A stretch of 64,000 nucleotides of DNA from Ruminiclostridium cellulolyticum H10. Lineage in GTDB: Bacteria; Bacillota; Clostridia; Acetivibrionales; DSM-1351. This document shows positions 17,466 through 26,774 of this stretch, one piece after another (position 1 is the stretch's first letter; the number at the start of each line of letters is the position of its first letter). The position numbers were made by a program, and so were the translations under genes. The stretch spans positions 2,348,501 to 2,412,500 of the forward strand of contig NC_011898.1 in the NCBI RefSeq assembly GCF_000022065.1, in the 5' to 3' direction. A model generated the notes under the pieces. The model saw only the letters and a program-made list of their open reading frames with translations. It was not told the origin of the DNA and did not search any database.

Positions 17466-17933
17466 CTACAGTTGGTTTAGAAGGTTTGCCATTTCTATTG
17501 CTGTTACGGCAGCATCATATCCCTTATTACCTGCTTTAGTACCCGCACGTTCTATAGCCTGTTCAATTGTATCAGTAGTAAGGACTCCGAAAATAACCGG
17601 TACACCTGTATCAAGTGATATTCTGGCTACCCCTTTTGACACTTCACCCGCCACATAGTCAAAGTGCGGTGTAGAGCCTCTGATAACTGCACCTACACAA
17701 ATTACCGCTGCATATTTACCGGAATTTGCCATTTTTTGTGCAGCTATGGGTATCTCAAAGGCACCTGGAACCCATGAAACAGTGATATCTGATTCGTCAG
17801 CTCCATGTCTTACCAATCCATCTATTGCCCCGGACAAAAGCTTACTGCTTATAAACTCATTAAATCGTCCTACAACAATACCAAACTTTAAACCACTTGC
17901 AATAAGATTACCTTCATTTGTTTTAATCGACAT
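17466..17933 (-). CDS. ribH: 6,7-dimethyl-8-ribityllumazine synthase
   Basis: 155 residues. Lumazine synthase motifs: [17 protein letters not shown] (ribityl uracil binding), [34 protein letters not shown] (catalytic His of the PHFDYV block) and [17 protein letters not shown](T)KAGNKG. Condenses the RibA/RibD product with the RibB product. Its start overlaps the 3' end of ribBA by 11 bases; last gene of the rib operon. Confidence 0.96.
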
Positions 17934-19194
17934 TTTTATTTTCCTCCTGATGTGCTGTTGTATTTTTCTCGCTTGTTTTATTGTTCAGACCATCAAACAA
18001 GTGGCCCATTTTTTCCTTTTTTGTTCTCAGATAAAATTCATTTTTTTCATTTTCTTTTATTTGAATAGATTCTCGTCCGACTACCTCCAGACCATACCCA
18101 TTTAGCCCAACCAGTTTTTTGGGGTTGTTAGTCAGCAGCTTTATTTTCTTTATTCCTAAATCGTACAAGATTTGAGCACCTATGCCGTATTCTCTCAAAT
18201 CTGCCGGAAAGCCCAGCTTTATATTTGCTTCGACAGTATCCATACCTTGGTCTTGAAGCTCATATGCACGTATTTTATTTATCAGACCGATGCCCCTTCC
18301 CTCCTGACGCATATAAAGCAAAACCCCTTTTCCTTCATTGTTGATTCTGCTCAATGCGGCTTCAAGCTGTTCTCCGCAGTCACACCTTTGTGAATGAAAA
18401 GCATCACCTGTGAGACATTCGGAATGTACTCTGACCAGAACAGGGTCTGTTGAGCCTGCTACATCTCCCTTGACAAGTGCTACATGGTGCTCCCCATTGG
18501 TAGTATTCTCATAACCAATTATTTTAAATTCTCCATAAGCAGTGGGCATTTTTGCTTCCGCAGCTCTTTTAATCAACTTTTCATTTTTTCTGCGATATTC
18601 AATAAGACCTGCTACCGTTATTATCTTTAAGCCATGCTTTTGGGAAAACTCCATTAATTGTGGAACCCTTGCCATCCTTCCGTCATCATTCATTATTTCA
18701 CATATTACACCAGCGGGATACAGACCAGCCATACGGGCCAGATCAACTGCGGCTTCAGTGTGTCCTGTACGCTTAAGAACTCCTCCGTCCCTTGCAGTAA
18801 GAGGAAATACATGCCCCGGCCTTTTAAAATCGCCCGGATGTGCTTTTTTATTAGTAAGCTCAACTATTGTATGTGCTCTTTCGAAAGCTGAAATACCTGT
18901 TGTAGAATCTCTGTGATCCACAGTTACCGTAAACGCCGTACCATGACGGTCCTCATTGTGACTTACCATGGGGAAAAGTTCCAACTCTCCCGCTCTAGCT
19001 GATGTCAGAGGAACGCATATCATGCCCTTACCATAGGTAGCCATAAAATTTATGCTTTCGGGAGTAGCCTTTTCGGCAGCCATAAGAAGGTCTCCCTCGT
19101 TCTCCCTGTCCTCATCATCTACTACTATAATAATTTTACCTTGGCGGATATCCTCTATTGCTTCTTCTATTGAACTAAAATTCATGAAACTCAC
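17923..19194 (-). CDS. ribBA: Bifunctional DHBP synthase / GTP cyclohydrolase II
   Basis: 423 residues, the fusion length. N-terminal DHBP synthase: [13 protein letters not shown] near residue 22, [37 protein letters not shown]-terminal GTP cyclohydrolase [26 protein letters not shown] (three zinc cysteines), [13 protein letters not shown] and LTNNPKKL. The tail after about residue 395 is charged. It supplies both precursors for riboflavin. Confidence 0.96.
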
Positions 19195-19212
19195 TTCCTT
19201 TTTTATTTTATA

Positions 19213-19869
19213 TTACATAAATCCGTGTTCCTTGAGAAATTCAGCTGACAAATCCTTTTTAGAAGGTTTTGTCTCCAAGGTTTCGCCTTTTAACATCTTT
19301 TCCACATACTTCCCTATAATGTCACATTCTATATTTACTCTGTCGCCGATACTTTTAGTGCCAAGTATGGTGAATCCTCGTGTCAGCGGTATAAGGGAAA
19401 CCGTAAAGGTATTTGAAGCCAGCTCAGCTATGGTAAGGCTTGTACCGTCCAGAGCGACCGAACCTTTTTGAACGATATATTTCATAATATGTTCAGGTGC
19501 AGTAATTGTAATCAGAACTGCATTATCCTCTTTCCTCAACCCGGTAATAGTCCCCGTTCCGTCAATATGTCCGCTGACTATATGGCCTCCCAGTCTGTCG
19601 GCAAGTCTTAATGCCCTCTCCAGATTTACCTTTCCGCCAGGCTTTAGCTTCTCAAGACCTGTTTTTCTCATGGTTTCTGGCATTACATCCGCTGTAAACC
19701 AGCTCGCCCCTAATTCAGTGACCGTAAGGCATATACCGTTTACAGCGATACTGTCTCCTTTAACAGTGCCTTCTATTACAGTTGTACATTCTATGGAAAG
19801 CTTTATTGAGCTGCTGCCGTATACAATGTTTTTCACACTTCCCATTTCCTCAACAATTCCTGTGAACAC
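19213..19869 (-). CDS. ribE: Riboflavin synthase, alpha chain
   Basis: 218 residues from a GTG at 19869, giving the canonical FTGIVEEMG N-terminus, with GGGAGGTG 6 bases upstream (the frame is open to 19878). Two internally related lumazine-binding barrels are visible, each with SIAVNGICLTV or VALDGTSLTIAEL and a G-GHIVSGHIDGTG block. It dismutates two lumazines to riboflavin. The gene sits 18 bases downstream from the ribD stop region and is co-transcribed. Confidence 0.95.
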   Translation of the reverse strand: MFTGIVEEMGSVKNIVYGSSSIKLSIECTTVIEGTVKGDSIAVNGICLTVTELGASWFTADVMPETMRKTGLEKLKPGGKVNLERALRLADRLGGHIVSGHIDGTGTITGLRKEDNAVLITITAPEHIMKYIVQKGSVALDGTSLTIAELASNTFTVSLIPLTRGFTILGTKSIGDRVNIECDIIGKYVEKMLKGETLETKPSKKDLSAEFLKEHGFM

Positions 19870-19889
19870 GCCCGTCACCTCCCAAATCG

Positions 19890-20993
19890 CTATTTGTCTG
19901 CAACATATCCCTCAATAAGTACATCTCTGTCAAACCTTTCAACTCTGATATCCGACAGAGCTATGGCATCCTTCATTTTTTCTATTCCTTTCCCCCCTAC
20001 AGGCGTTACAGCCGAACTACCGCCTATTATTTTGGGTGAAATAAAGGTCATTACCTTATTTACTATACCTGCCTCAAGTGCCGAAAAGTTAAGGGTACCG
20101 CCTCCCTCCAAAAGAACACTGTCAATTTCCAGCTTGTACAATTCCTCCATAAGCTCCCTGAGATTTACTTTTCCATTTTTTGGGGCCGTTTTTATAATCC
20201 TTACCCCACGAGATAAAAGCTGAGTTTCCTTGTCTTTATGGATTTTTTCTGTAGTAGCAAGTATAAGTCCTGCCTCTGAATCGCTCTGGATAACCCTGCT
20301 TTCTATGGGAATCCTTCCGCTGCTGTCTACTACAATTCTGACAGGATCAATCCCTTTTCCTGAAATTGGTCTTGCAGTCAATGAAGGATTATCGTTTATT
20401 ACTGTATTTACACCAACCATAATCGACGATACTCTGTTACGGATAGCATGTACATACTCCCTTGAGTATTCACCGCTTATCCATTTGGAGTCACCTGTAA
20501 CCGATGCAATTTTACCGTCTAACGTCATTGCCGTTTTCATAATTACAAATGGAAGTCGTTTTGTTATATAGTGTATAAATATCTCATTGAGTTTTTTTGC
20601 TTCTTCCTCAAGCACTCCCACTATTACATTAATATTGGCATCCTTTAGCATTTGTATGCCTTTTCCTGAGACCTTGGGGTTTGGGTCTACCATGGCAACA
20701 ACTACTTCCTTTATACCGGAGTCTATAATCGCTTTTACACACGGAGGCGTCCTTCCGTAATGGGAGCACGGCTCAAGATTTACATAAAGAGTAGCCCCTG
20801 AAATATCCGTGGGGGCATTACTAAAAGCACAAACCTCGGCATGGGCACACCCCAAGGCTTCATGGAAACCTTCAGAAATTATTTTGCCGTTTTTTGCTAT
20901 AACAGCTCCCACCAATGGATTGGGGTTTGTTCTGCCCCACCCTTCTTTTGCAATTTCCAATGTCCTTTTCATATAAAACTCATGTATATTCAT
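19890..20993 (-). CDS. ribD: Bifunctional riboflavin deaminase/reductase
   Basis: 367 residues. N-terminal cytidine-deaminase-like zinc domain (HAEVCAFSNA near residue 50, YVNLEPCSHYGRTPPC near 75) and a C-terminal reductase domain (VIMKTAMTLDGKIA, VGVNTVINDNPSLTAR, LLEGGGTLNFS). First gene of the rib operon, directly after the FMN riboswitch. Confidence 0.96.
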   Translation of the reverse strand: MNIHEFYMKRTLEIAKEGWGRTNPNPLVGAVIAKNGKIISEGFHEALGCAHAEVCAFSNAPTDISGATLYVNLEPCSHYGRTPPCVKAIIDSGIKEVVVAMVDPNPKVSGKGIQMLKDANINVIVGVLEEEAKKLNEIFIHYITKRLPFVIMKTAMTLDGKIASVTGDSKWISGEYSREYVHAIRNRVSSIMVGVNTVINDNPSLTARPISGKGIDPVRIVVDSSGRIPIESRVIQSDSEAGLILATTEKIHKDKETQLLSRGVRIIKTAPKNGKVNLRELMEELYKLEIDSVLLEGGGTLNFSALEAGIVNKVMTFISPKIIGGSSAVTPVGGKGIEKMKDAIALSDIRVERFDRDVLIEGYVADK

Positions 20994-21021
20994 TTTTTCT
21001 CCTTACTTTTACTACCTTAAA

Positions 21022-21057
21022 ATGTAAAAATCCCCGGAAACATACTGCACCGGGGAC
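21022..21057 (-). terminator. Terminator of the FMN riboswitch
   Basis: Minus strand TCCCCGG, 12-base loop, CCGGGGA then TTTTT, between the aptamer and ribD. Confidence 0.88.
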
Positions 21058-21078
21058 AAAATAGCAAAATTAAATACA

Positions 21079-21196
21079 CTATCTTTCATCCAGACTGTAC
21101 TGTCGGCTCCGGAGTTTGACCGGATCTGCTTTCGCTTGCGGGCTTATAGCTGTGCTATCTACCGCCGGTAAGGATTTTCACCTGTCCCTGAAGTGT
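21079..21196 (-). ncRNA. FMN riboswitch (RFN element)
   Basis: The minus strand shows the RFN blocks in order: CTTCAGGGACAGGTGAAAAT, CTTACCGGCGGTA, AGCCCGCAAGCGAAAGC, GATCCGGTC, ACTCCGGAGCCGACAGT and CAGTCTGGATGAAAGA. FMN binding should end transcription at the downstream hairpin. Confidence 0.96.
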
Positions 21197-21234
21197 CATT
21201 ATTTTTATCATTAATATATAGTTTATCAAAGTAA

Positions 21235-21263
21235 ACTATAACAGTATTGTATATATTAGTCAA
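21235..21263 (-). promoter_or_regulatory. Promoter of the rib operon
   Basis: Minus strand TTGACT (21258-21263), 17-base spacer, TATAGT (21235-21240). Confidence 0.78.
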
Positions 21264-21383
21264 GGTATAATGTTATTGATTTCTTCGTTGCCATAGCCGG
21301 AACAGACAGTGTTGAAAACATAAGAACGCAAATACCAGTCTACATAAAATAAGCAAAATGTGATTAGTTACATAATTTCCCTC

Positions 21384-21433
21384 TTTACAAGAACATCTGT
21401 TCGGATTTATAATAATTATACGAACAAACGTTC
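21384..21433 (+). promoter_or_regulatory. dinB promoter with two LexA (SOS) boxes
   Basis: TTTACA (21384-21389), 18-base spacer, TATAAT (21408-21413). Two Gram-positive LexA operators flank the -10: GAACATCTGTTC at 21391-21402 inside the spacer and GAACAAACGTTC at 21422-21433 just after the start. Their centres are 31 bases apart, about three helical turns, allowing two dimers to sit on the same face. Confidence 0.88.
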
Positions 21434-21449
21434 TGATTGGAGTGACCTT

Positions 21450-22691
21450 ATGGATAGGGTAATTTTACATTGTGACCTGAATAATTTTTACGCTTCTGTT
21501 GAATGTCTGTATAATCCACAGTTTAGGGATTATCCTTTGGCAGTATGCGGAAGTCAGGATTTGCGTCATGGAATTGTTTTGGCTAAAAATTATATTGCAA
21601 AAAAGTTTGGTATAAAAACAGGCGAGGCTATCTGGCAGGCAAAACAAAAGTGTCCAAACCTCGTTGTTGTTAATCCAAATTATGCTTTATACCTGAGGTT
21701 TTCAAAGGATGCTAGGGAAATTTATTCCAGGTATTCCAACCTTGTTGAAAGTTTTGGCATAGACGAGTGCTGGATTGACGTTTCTGAAAGCACCAAGCTG
21801 TTCGGAGACGGGGAAAAAATTGCAAATGAAATACGTGCACTTATTAAAACAGAACTTGGTGTTACTGCTTCAGTTGGAGTGAGCTTTAATAAGATATTTG
21901 CAAAGCTTGGGTCTGATCTACAAAAGTCTAATGCTACTACTGTTATTAACCAAAATAATTTTAAGGAAATGGTTTGGAATTTAAACGTTGGGGAGTTACT
22001 TTATGTGGGCAGATCAACCCGGAAGAAACTAAACCAGATTGGAATAATGACTATCGGAGATCTTGCAGGACTTCCTCCCTCTTTCATTAGAAGATATCTC
22101 GGAAAATGGGGAGAAATTCTCTGGAATTTTGCTAATGGCATGGACTATTCCGAAGTAACTGCAACAGATTATCACGAAACTATAAAGGGAATCGGTAACA
22201 GTATGACGACCGCAAGGGATCTTGTAAACACAGAGGATGTCAAGCTTACCTTTACTGTACTGGCTGAAAGTGTGGCAGAGAGACTTAGAAAACATAATTT
22301 AAAGGGTTCTACAATACAGATTTATATTCGTGATAATGAGCTTGCCTCAATTGAACGTCAAGCAAAGCTCCCGGTTTCCAGCTATATATCCGGTGAAATC
22401 ACACGTAAAGCTATGAACATTTTTAATACAAATTGGAGTTGGTATAAGCCTATACGCTCTCTTGGTATACGTGCAACTGATTTGGTTACTGCCGACAGCC
22501 ATACCCAACTTTCCTTTTTTGACAATTATAATAAACGTCCACAATTGGAAAATTTGGAATTCAGTATTGACGCCATTCGAAAAAGGTTTGGCCATTACTC
22601 TGTTCAAAGGGCAATTTTGCTTAAAGACAGTGCTCTTAATGCTAATCCCATTGAAGACAACATTATTCATCCTGTTTCATTTTTTAGGTAA
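21450..22691 (+). CDS. dinB: Y-family DNA polymerase (DinB/UmuC-like)
   Basis: 413 residues from the ATG at 21450 (GGAG 8 bases upstream; the frame is open to 21360). Catalytic residues are visible: HCDLNNFYASVE (first Asp and steric-gate region), YSRYSNLVESFGIDECWIDVS (the D-E pair), then GVSFNKIFAKLGSDLQKS. A helix-hairpin-helix segment (TIGDLAGLPPSFIRRYLG) and the little-finger domain follow. Near the end SHTQLSFFD matches the beta-clamp-binding pentapeptide type (QLSFF). It is a translesion polymerase induced by DNA damage through the two LexA boxes. Confidence 0.92.
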   Translation: MDRVILHCDLNNFYASVECLYNPQFRDYPLAVCGSQDLRHGIVLAKNYIAKKFGIKTGEAIWQAKQKCPNLVVVNPNYALYLRFSKDAREIYSRYSNLVESFGIDECWIDVSESTKLFGDGEKIANEIRALIKTELGVTASVGVSFNKIFAKLGSDLQKSNATTVINQNNFKEMVWNLNVGELLYVGRSTRKKLNQIGIMTIGDLAGLPPSFIRRYLGKWGEILWNFANGMDYSEVTATDYHETIKGIGNSMTTARDLVNTEDVKLTFTVLAESVAERLRKHNLKGSTIQIYIRDNELASIERQAKLPVSSYISGEITRKAMNIFNTNWSWYKPIRSLGIRATDLVTADSHTQLSFFDNYNKRPQLENLEFSIDAIRKRFGHYSVQRAILLKDSALNANPIEDNIIHPVSFFR

Positions 22692-22701
22692 GGTGGTGTT
22701 T

Positions 22702-22935
22702 ATGAAAAAGGTTTTTGTAGAATTAAACGCAACATTTTCTCCCAATGGTGAGCTGACACCTGTTTCTTTTATTTGGGAAGATGGAGTAAAATATATTATA
22801 GACAAGGTGTACGACCACAGAAAAGCGGCAAGCTTAAAGGTAGGCGGCCAAGGTATCCGCTACCGCTGTAAGGTTATGGGAAAAGAAGTATTTATTTTTT
22901 TTGAGGAAGGACGTTGGTTTGTAGAGGGCAAGTAG
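22702..22935 (+). CDS. Small companion protein of the Y-family polymerase (77 aa)
   Basis: 77 residues starting 10 bases after dinB (AAGGTGG ahead of the ATG at 22702), so it is in the same SOS transcript. Core features are FIWEDGVKYIIDKVYDHRKAA, GIRYRCKVMGKEVFIFFEEGRWFVEGK: a small beta-rich, SH3-like chain. Proteins of this look often sit beside polymerase IV genes in Firmicutes (the DUF6504 type), but that family assignment is from memory and unverified. A broken second copy lies at about 25.94-26.04 kb. Confidence 0.75.
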   Translation: MKKVFVELNATFSPNGELTPVSFIWEDGVKYIIDKVYDHRKAASLKVGGQGIRYRCKVMGKEVFIFFEEGRWFVEGK

Positions 22936-22938
22936 TTC

Positions 22939-23335
22939 TTACACCCTCGTCATCCACGGAAAATATTCAATCCCTTCATTGGCCCTATCACCTTCACCGA
23001 CCCATTCACCTTTTATATTGTCATAGACCGAAGGCCCAGAGTTCGAATTCCAGTAGTTACTTTGGGCAATAATGGTCATTGTTGATGCTTTATTATTATA
23101 CATTCCACTGGAATTCGCTGCAAAAGTGTTTCCAAATAACACGGGTTGAATGTTTGTATTGAAAAAAATACTGTACTCATATGAATTACTCACTTCCGAA
23201 TTTGTCAGGTTAAGCTTTCCTTCAACATTAATTGCACAATGTGGAATATAACGAGAGTAATCCGCTCCTGCGTACCTTATTTTTATATTATCGCCATTAA
23301 ATTCTCCTGTACTAGAGACAGTTATTCCAGACCAA
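22939..23335 (-). pseudogene. 3' fragment of a secreted beta-helix protein gene, cut off by the IS
   Basis: Minus strand reading from the IS edge encodes WSGITVSSTGEFNGDNIKI, RYAGADYSRYIPHCAINVEG, KLNLTNSEVSNSYEYSIFFN and ends PWMTRV. The first 55 residues repeat a motif that also occurs in the 5' fragment. Removing the IS and one copy of its 3-base target duplication joins the two pieces in frame to a 538-residue protein, which shows they were one gene. Confidence 0.85.
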
Positions 23336-23350
23336 TGACCTTACCCCGAT

Positions 23351-23380
23351 TTGATGGACACACCGAATGGCTGGTATAAT
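23351..23380 (+). promoter_or_regulatory. Internal promoter of the IS element
   Basis: TTGATG (23351-23356), 18-base spacer, TGGTATAAT with an extended -10, close behind the left inverted repeat. Confidence 0.6.
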
Positions 23381-23403
23381 AAAACCAGTTGGAGGTACCC
23401 ATC

Positions 23404-23688
23404 ATGAAACGTTATGATAGTAATTTTAAAGAACAAGCTGTCCGTCTTGTTACAGAGCAAGGTAAAAGTGTATCAAGTGTGGCTAATGACATTGGAATCC
23501 ACGAAAACACCCTATACAAATGGATTGACCAGTACAAAACTCATAAAGAGAATGCTTTCCCAGGTAGCGGCAATCTAAGACCTGAAGATGAAGAACTCAG
23601 GAAACTTAAGAAGCGTGTTGCAGACCTTGAGATGGAGAATGAATTACTAAAAAAAGTAACGGCAATCTTCGCGAAAGACCGGAAATAA
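23404..23688 (+). CDS. IS3-family transposase OrfA (DNA-binding part)
   Basis: 94 residues from the ATG at 23404 (GGAGG 8 bases upstream). N-terminal helix-turn-helix (FKEQAVRLVTEQGKSVSSVA, IHENTLYKWIDQY) and a C-terminal leucine-zipper-like coiled coil (LRKLKKRVADLEMENELLKK). Near its end is A-AAA-AAA-G (A7 at 23649-23655), the slippery site where ribosomes shift -1 to produce the OrfAB fusion. Confidence 0.92.
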   Translation: MKRYDSNFKEQAVRLVTEQGKSVSSVANDIGIHENTLYKWIDQYKTHKENAFPGSGNLRPEDEELRKLKKRVADLEMENELLKKVTAIFAKDRK

Positions 23689-23735
23689 TATATCCTATCA
23701 TTCACGAATACCGCTTCAAATTCCCTGTTGAGAAG

Positions 23736-24548
23736 ATGTGCCGACTATTAAATATATCTCGAAGCGGTTATTATGCTTGGGTTAAAAGACCTGAAAGCTT
23801 ACGTAAGAAAAGGAATACAGAACTCCTTGAGAAAATCAGAAGAATTCACAAGGTATCCCGCGAAACTTACGGAAGCCCCCGAGTAACCAATGCCTTAAAG
23901 AATGAAGGCATAAAATGTGGCAAAAATCGTATAGCCAAACTGATGAAGGAAAATAATATTGCTGCTAAAACCAGGAAGAAATTTAAGGCTACAACTAATT
24001 CAAATCACAATTACCCAGTTGCAGATAATATCCTAAATCAGGACTTTACAGCTTATAAGCCTAATCAAATCTGGGTTGCAGATATTACTTATATACCAAC
24101 AGATGAAGGTTGGCTCTACTTGGCTGCCATTATTGATCTCTATAACAGAAAAGTTGTTGGATGGGCAATGGATAGTACTATGACAAAACAGCTTTGTATA
24201 GATGCTTTAAAGCAAGCTATAGGTCGCCAAAGACATCCCAAAGGGGTTATTCATCATTCCGACAGAGGGGTTCAGTATGCCAGCAAGGAATACCAGAAAG
24301 TGCTGAACAGCAATGGTTTCACAGCAAGTATGAGCCGTAAGGGTAACTGTTACGACAATGCTTGTATGGAATCATTCTTTGGTACTCTTAAAACGGAGCT
24401 TATTTACTTAACAAGGTTCAAAACAAGGGCTGAGGCCCGTCTGGCTATCTTTGAATATATTGAAGTCTTTTATAATCGGATACGATTACATTCAAAGCTT
24501 GGCTATAAGTCACCTGTGGAATTCGAAAAGCAAAACAAAGCGGCTTAA
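23736..24548 (+). CDS. IS3-family transposase OrfB (DDE integrase domain)
   Basis: 270 residues, frame -1 relative to OrfA. HTH_21-like start (MCRLLNISRSGYYAWVKRPE), then the rve integrase core with catalytic Asp in WVADITYIPT (near 111), Asp in HHSDRGVQY (near 173) and Glu in NACMESFFGTLKTE (near 209). The -1 frame is open from the A7 site, giving the fusion junction LLKK-SNGNLRERPE, so the active enzyme is OrfAB. Confidence 0.93.
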   Translation: MCRLLNISRSGYYAWVKRPESLRKKRNTELLEKIRRIHKVSRETYGSPRVTNALKNEGIKCGKNRIAKLMKENNIAAKTRKKFKATTNSNHNYPVADNILNQDFTAYKPNQIWVADITYIPTDEGWLYLAAIIDLYNRKVVGWAMDSTMTKQLCIDALKQAIGRQRHPKGVIHHSDRGVQYASKEYQKVLNSNGFTASMSRKGNCYDNACMESFFGTLKTELIYLTRFKTRAEARLAIFEYIEVFYNRIRLHSKLGYKSPVEFEKQNKAA

Positions 24549-24624
24549 ATAAAATTTAACAAGATACAAAGAAAAACGGAGAAATCTCGCCATTCTTTGT
24601 GTCTAATTTATCAGGGAAAGGTCA

Positions 24625-25847
24625 CAATAATCATAGTATCCGGCTATCCCACTTCCTCCATATGCCGCATCTTTATGGCTTGTAAATACAATAGGACTGC
24701 CTTTCGTTCCCAAGGCATTGAGTTTTCCATATACGTAGATACTACTTCCTTTTGAACTGCTTTTTATTATTGTTCCTGGCTGTACCGTCAATTTTTTATC
24801 GTTTGGTACCAATACAAAATCAGCTAAATAGTACACAGCATTACTTAGTGTTATATCCACAATTGTGTTTCCTCCAATACCCACTCCGTTACACAATGTT
24901 CCTCTTATGGTATTTCCTTCATAGGTATTGTCGGCTATTCCTGTGAATATTGATGAACTTAATCCTCCCAGATAAACATATATTCCACTTTCCGTATTAT
25001 TTAACAGATTGTTATTTCTTACACTTAAATTTCCTGTCCCAAATATATCTATATAGATGCCTGACCCTCCATTGCCCGCTATCCTATTTCCTTCTATTAC
25101 AGCATTTCCTGTCCCAGCCTGAGATACATAAATTCCACATCCGCCATTACCAGATATGGTATTATTCTCAATATCCATGGTATTAGTGGCATCTGCACTT
25201 GTGTTGTTAATATATATCCCAGTTGATCGATTACTAATTATATTATTGTTTTTTATTGCTGAATCAAAGCTTGTATTCAGGTATATACCATAATTTTTAG
25301 AGTTACTTACTTCTGAATTTGTAAGGTTAAGCTTTCCTTGAACATTAATTGCACAATGAGGAGTATAATAATTGGAATCTGCCCCTGCATACCTAACTTT
25401 TATATAATCACCATTGAATTCTCCCGTACTTGATACAGTTATTCCAAGCCAGTAATCATAGTATCCTGTTACTTCGCTTCCTCCATATGCCGTATCATTA
25501 TTGCTTGTAAATACAACTTTGTCCAATTCAGTCCCTGAAGCTGTCAGTGTACCATTTACAACAATTTCTGTTCCCCGGGTAAACTTCACCATTACTCCTT
25601 GATCAATCTGAAGTTTTACACCTTGTTGAACAATTATGGTTCCATCAACTACATAAGTATAGTTGTTAGTCCATGTAGTGTTTTCAGAAATAATTCCACT
25701 AACATGAATAGTATCTGCCTCTACTGAGGTATCTGTCGAGTTATATGTTTCTGCATATACAATATTTTTTTGACTATTTACAGGAATTAATCCTATTGCC
25801 ATTAGAACTATTAGTATTGAAAAAAATAGTTTATTCAATTTACTCAT
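24625..25847 (-). pseudogene. 5' fragment of a secreted right-handed beta-helix protein gene
   Basis: About 407 native residues; seven more codons (to 24603) are read from the IS. A Sec signal peptide (hydrophobic 8-22, cleavage near VYAET) precedes parallel beta-helix repeats: NTMDIENNTISGNGGCGIYV, GNAVIEGNRIAGNGGSGIYI, GNLSVRNNNLLNNTESGIYV. Flanking modules repeat (VDGTIIVQQGVKLQIDQGVM and FTSNNDTAYGGS-type). The fold is that of polysaccharide lyases and cell-surface beta-helix proteins, but no catalytic signature is evident. Without the IS it would be 538 residues. Confidence 0.85.
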
Positions 25848-25937
25848 TTTTTTACCCCCATTTATTGTTACATATTATATTTTACATTTTTGTGTAACAT
25901 TCCTTCTTTTTCCCAAATATATTTACTCCTTTACTAC

Positions 25938-26037
25938 TTAAACAATATTTTTTACTAATGTGAGCTGATACCTGTTTTCTTGTTTGGGAAGATGGAGTAA
26001 AATATATTATAGACAAGGTATACGACCATAAAAAAGG
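25938..26037 (+). pseudogene. Remnant copy of the 77-aa dinB companion gene
   Basis: The stretch resembles 22723-22830 of the companion gene and shares an unbroken run of 37 identical bases (TTTGGGAAGATGGAGTAAAA and onward to GACAAGGT). It lacks the start codon and carries small deletions, so it is not expressed as a protein. Its tail supplies the ribosome-binding site (AGGAG) of the SRAP gene. Confidence 0.8.
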
Positions 26038-26047
26038 AGCAATATAT

Positions 26048-26668
26048 ATGTGTGGAAGATACGCTATTTTTACAGAGGAAGAAAATCAAGAACTCAGAAA
26101 TATAGTTAATGGTATTAATGAAAAACTTAAGGAAAAAGCTGCAACAATGAAAACAGGTGAGATTTTCCCCACTGATACCGTTCCGGTTATAACTGATATT
26201 TCTTCTGATGGTAAAAAAACAGCTGATTTGTTTAAGTGGGGGTTCCCCAATTTCAAACAGTCCAGCGGGGTTATTATTAATGCCAGAAGTGAAACTGTTC
26301 ATGAAAAACCCACTTTCAAAAAGCTTCTTCAATCAAGCAGATGTATTATCCCTGCAAGCGGCTTTTATGAATGGAGAAAAGCTGACGGTAAAAAGGAAAA
26401 GTACTTTATTCGCTCTTCAACAGGTAATGTAATATACATGGCAGGACTATACAATAGGTTCATTGACAATACGGGAGCTGTAAATAACAGATTTGTTATT
26501 CTGACTACAGATTCAAGCGAGCAGATGTCTTATATACACAGCAGGATGCCTGTAATTTTAAGGCCGGAGGATGCTTTAATCTGGTTTGACAGTAAGTGCA
26601 ATTGTTTAAAGTTTACAGAGCTTTTTAAACCCTATGGCGGGAATATATTATTGAAGAAAATAGGGTAA
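26048..26668 (+). CDS. SOS response-associated peptidase family (SRAP/YedK/HMCES) protein
   Basis: 206 residues starting MCGRYAIF, with the catalytic Cys2 that forms a thiazolidine crosslink to abasic sites in single-stranded DNA. Other family blocks are LFKWGFPNF, INARSETV, RCIIPASGFYEW (with the conserved Glu) and YIHSRMPVIL (conserved His). It shields abasic sites at forks. Neighbouring dinB and the companion gene make this an SOS/translesion module, although the SOS promoter lies upstream of the beta-helix insertion and a separate promoter may now be needed. Confidence 0.92.
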   Translation: MCGRYAIFTEEENQELRNIVNGINEKLKEKAATMKTGEIFPTDTVPVITDISSDGKKTADLFKWGFPNFKQSSGVIINARSETVHEKPTFKKLLQSSRCIIPASGFYEWRKADGKKEKYFIRSSTGNVIYMAGLYNRFIDNTGAVNNRFVILTTDSSEQMSYIHSRMPVILRPEDALIWFDSKCNCLKFTELFKPYGGNILLKKIG

Positions 26669-26774
26669 TTAGATTCAAAAAAGACCCTATAAAACAAGAA
26701 TCAGTTACTTTTCAGGCCTAATGCCCGTTCTTTAACCATCTGTCTTATAGAGTCTATTTTATGTGGCTTTATGT

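Larger units (their letters stand above)
23336..24624 (+). mobile_element. Complete IS3-family insertion sequence (1289 bp)
   Basis: Imperfect terminal inverted repeats: left TGACCTTACCCCGATTTGAT, right (complement) TGACCTTTCCCTGATAAATT, continuing to GGACAC and AGACAC. The element is flanked by a 3-base direct repeat CAA (23333-23335 and 24625-24627). It holds orfA and orfB in -1 register. All parts needed for transposition look intact, and the clean target duplication suggests a fairly recent insertion. Confidence 0.92.

Noticed and set aside
22939-23193. An 84-residue open frame as an independent small gene
   Set aside because: Its reading frame continues upstream to the IS edge and joins in frame with the 5' beta-helix fragment, so it is the 3' end of a broken gene.
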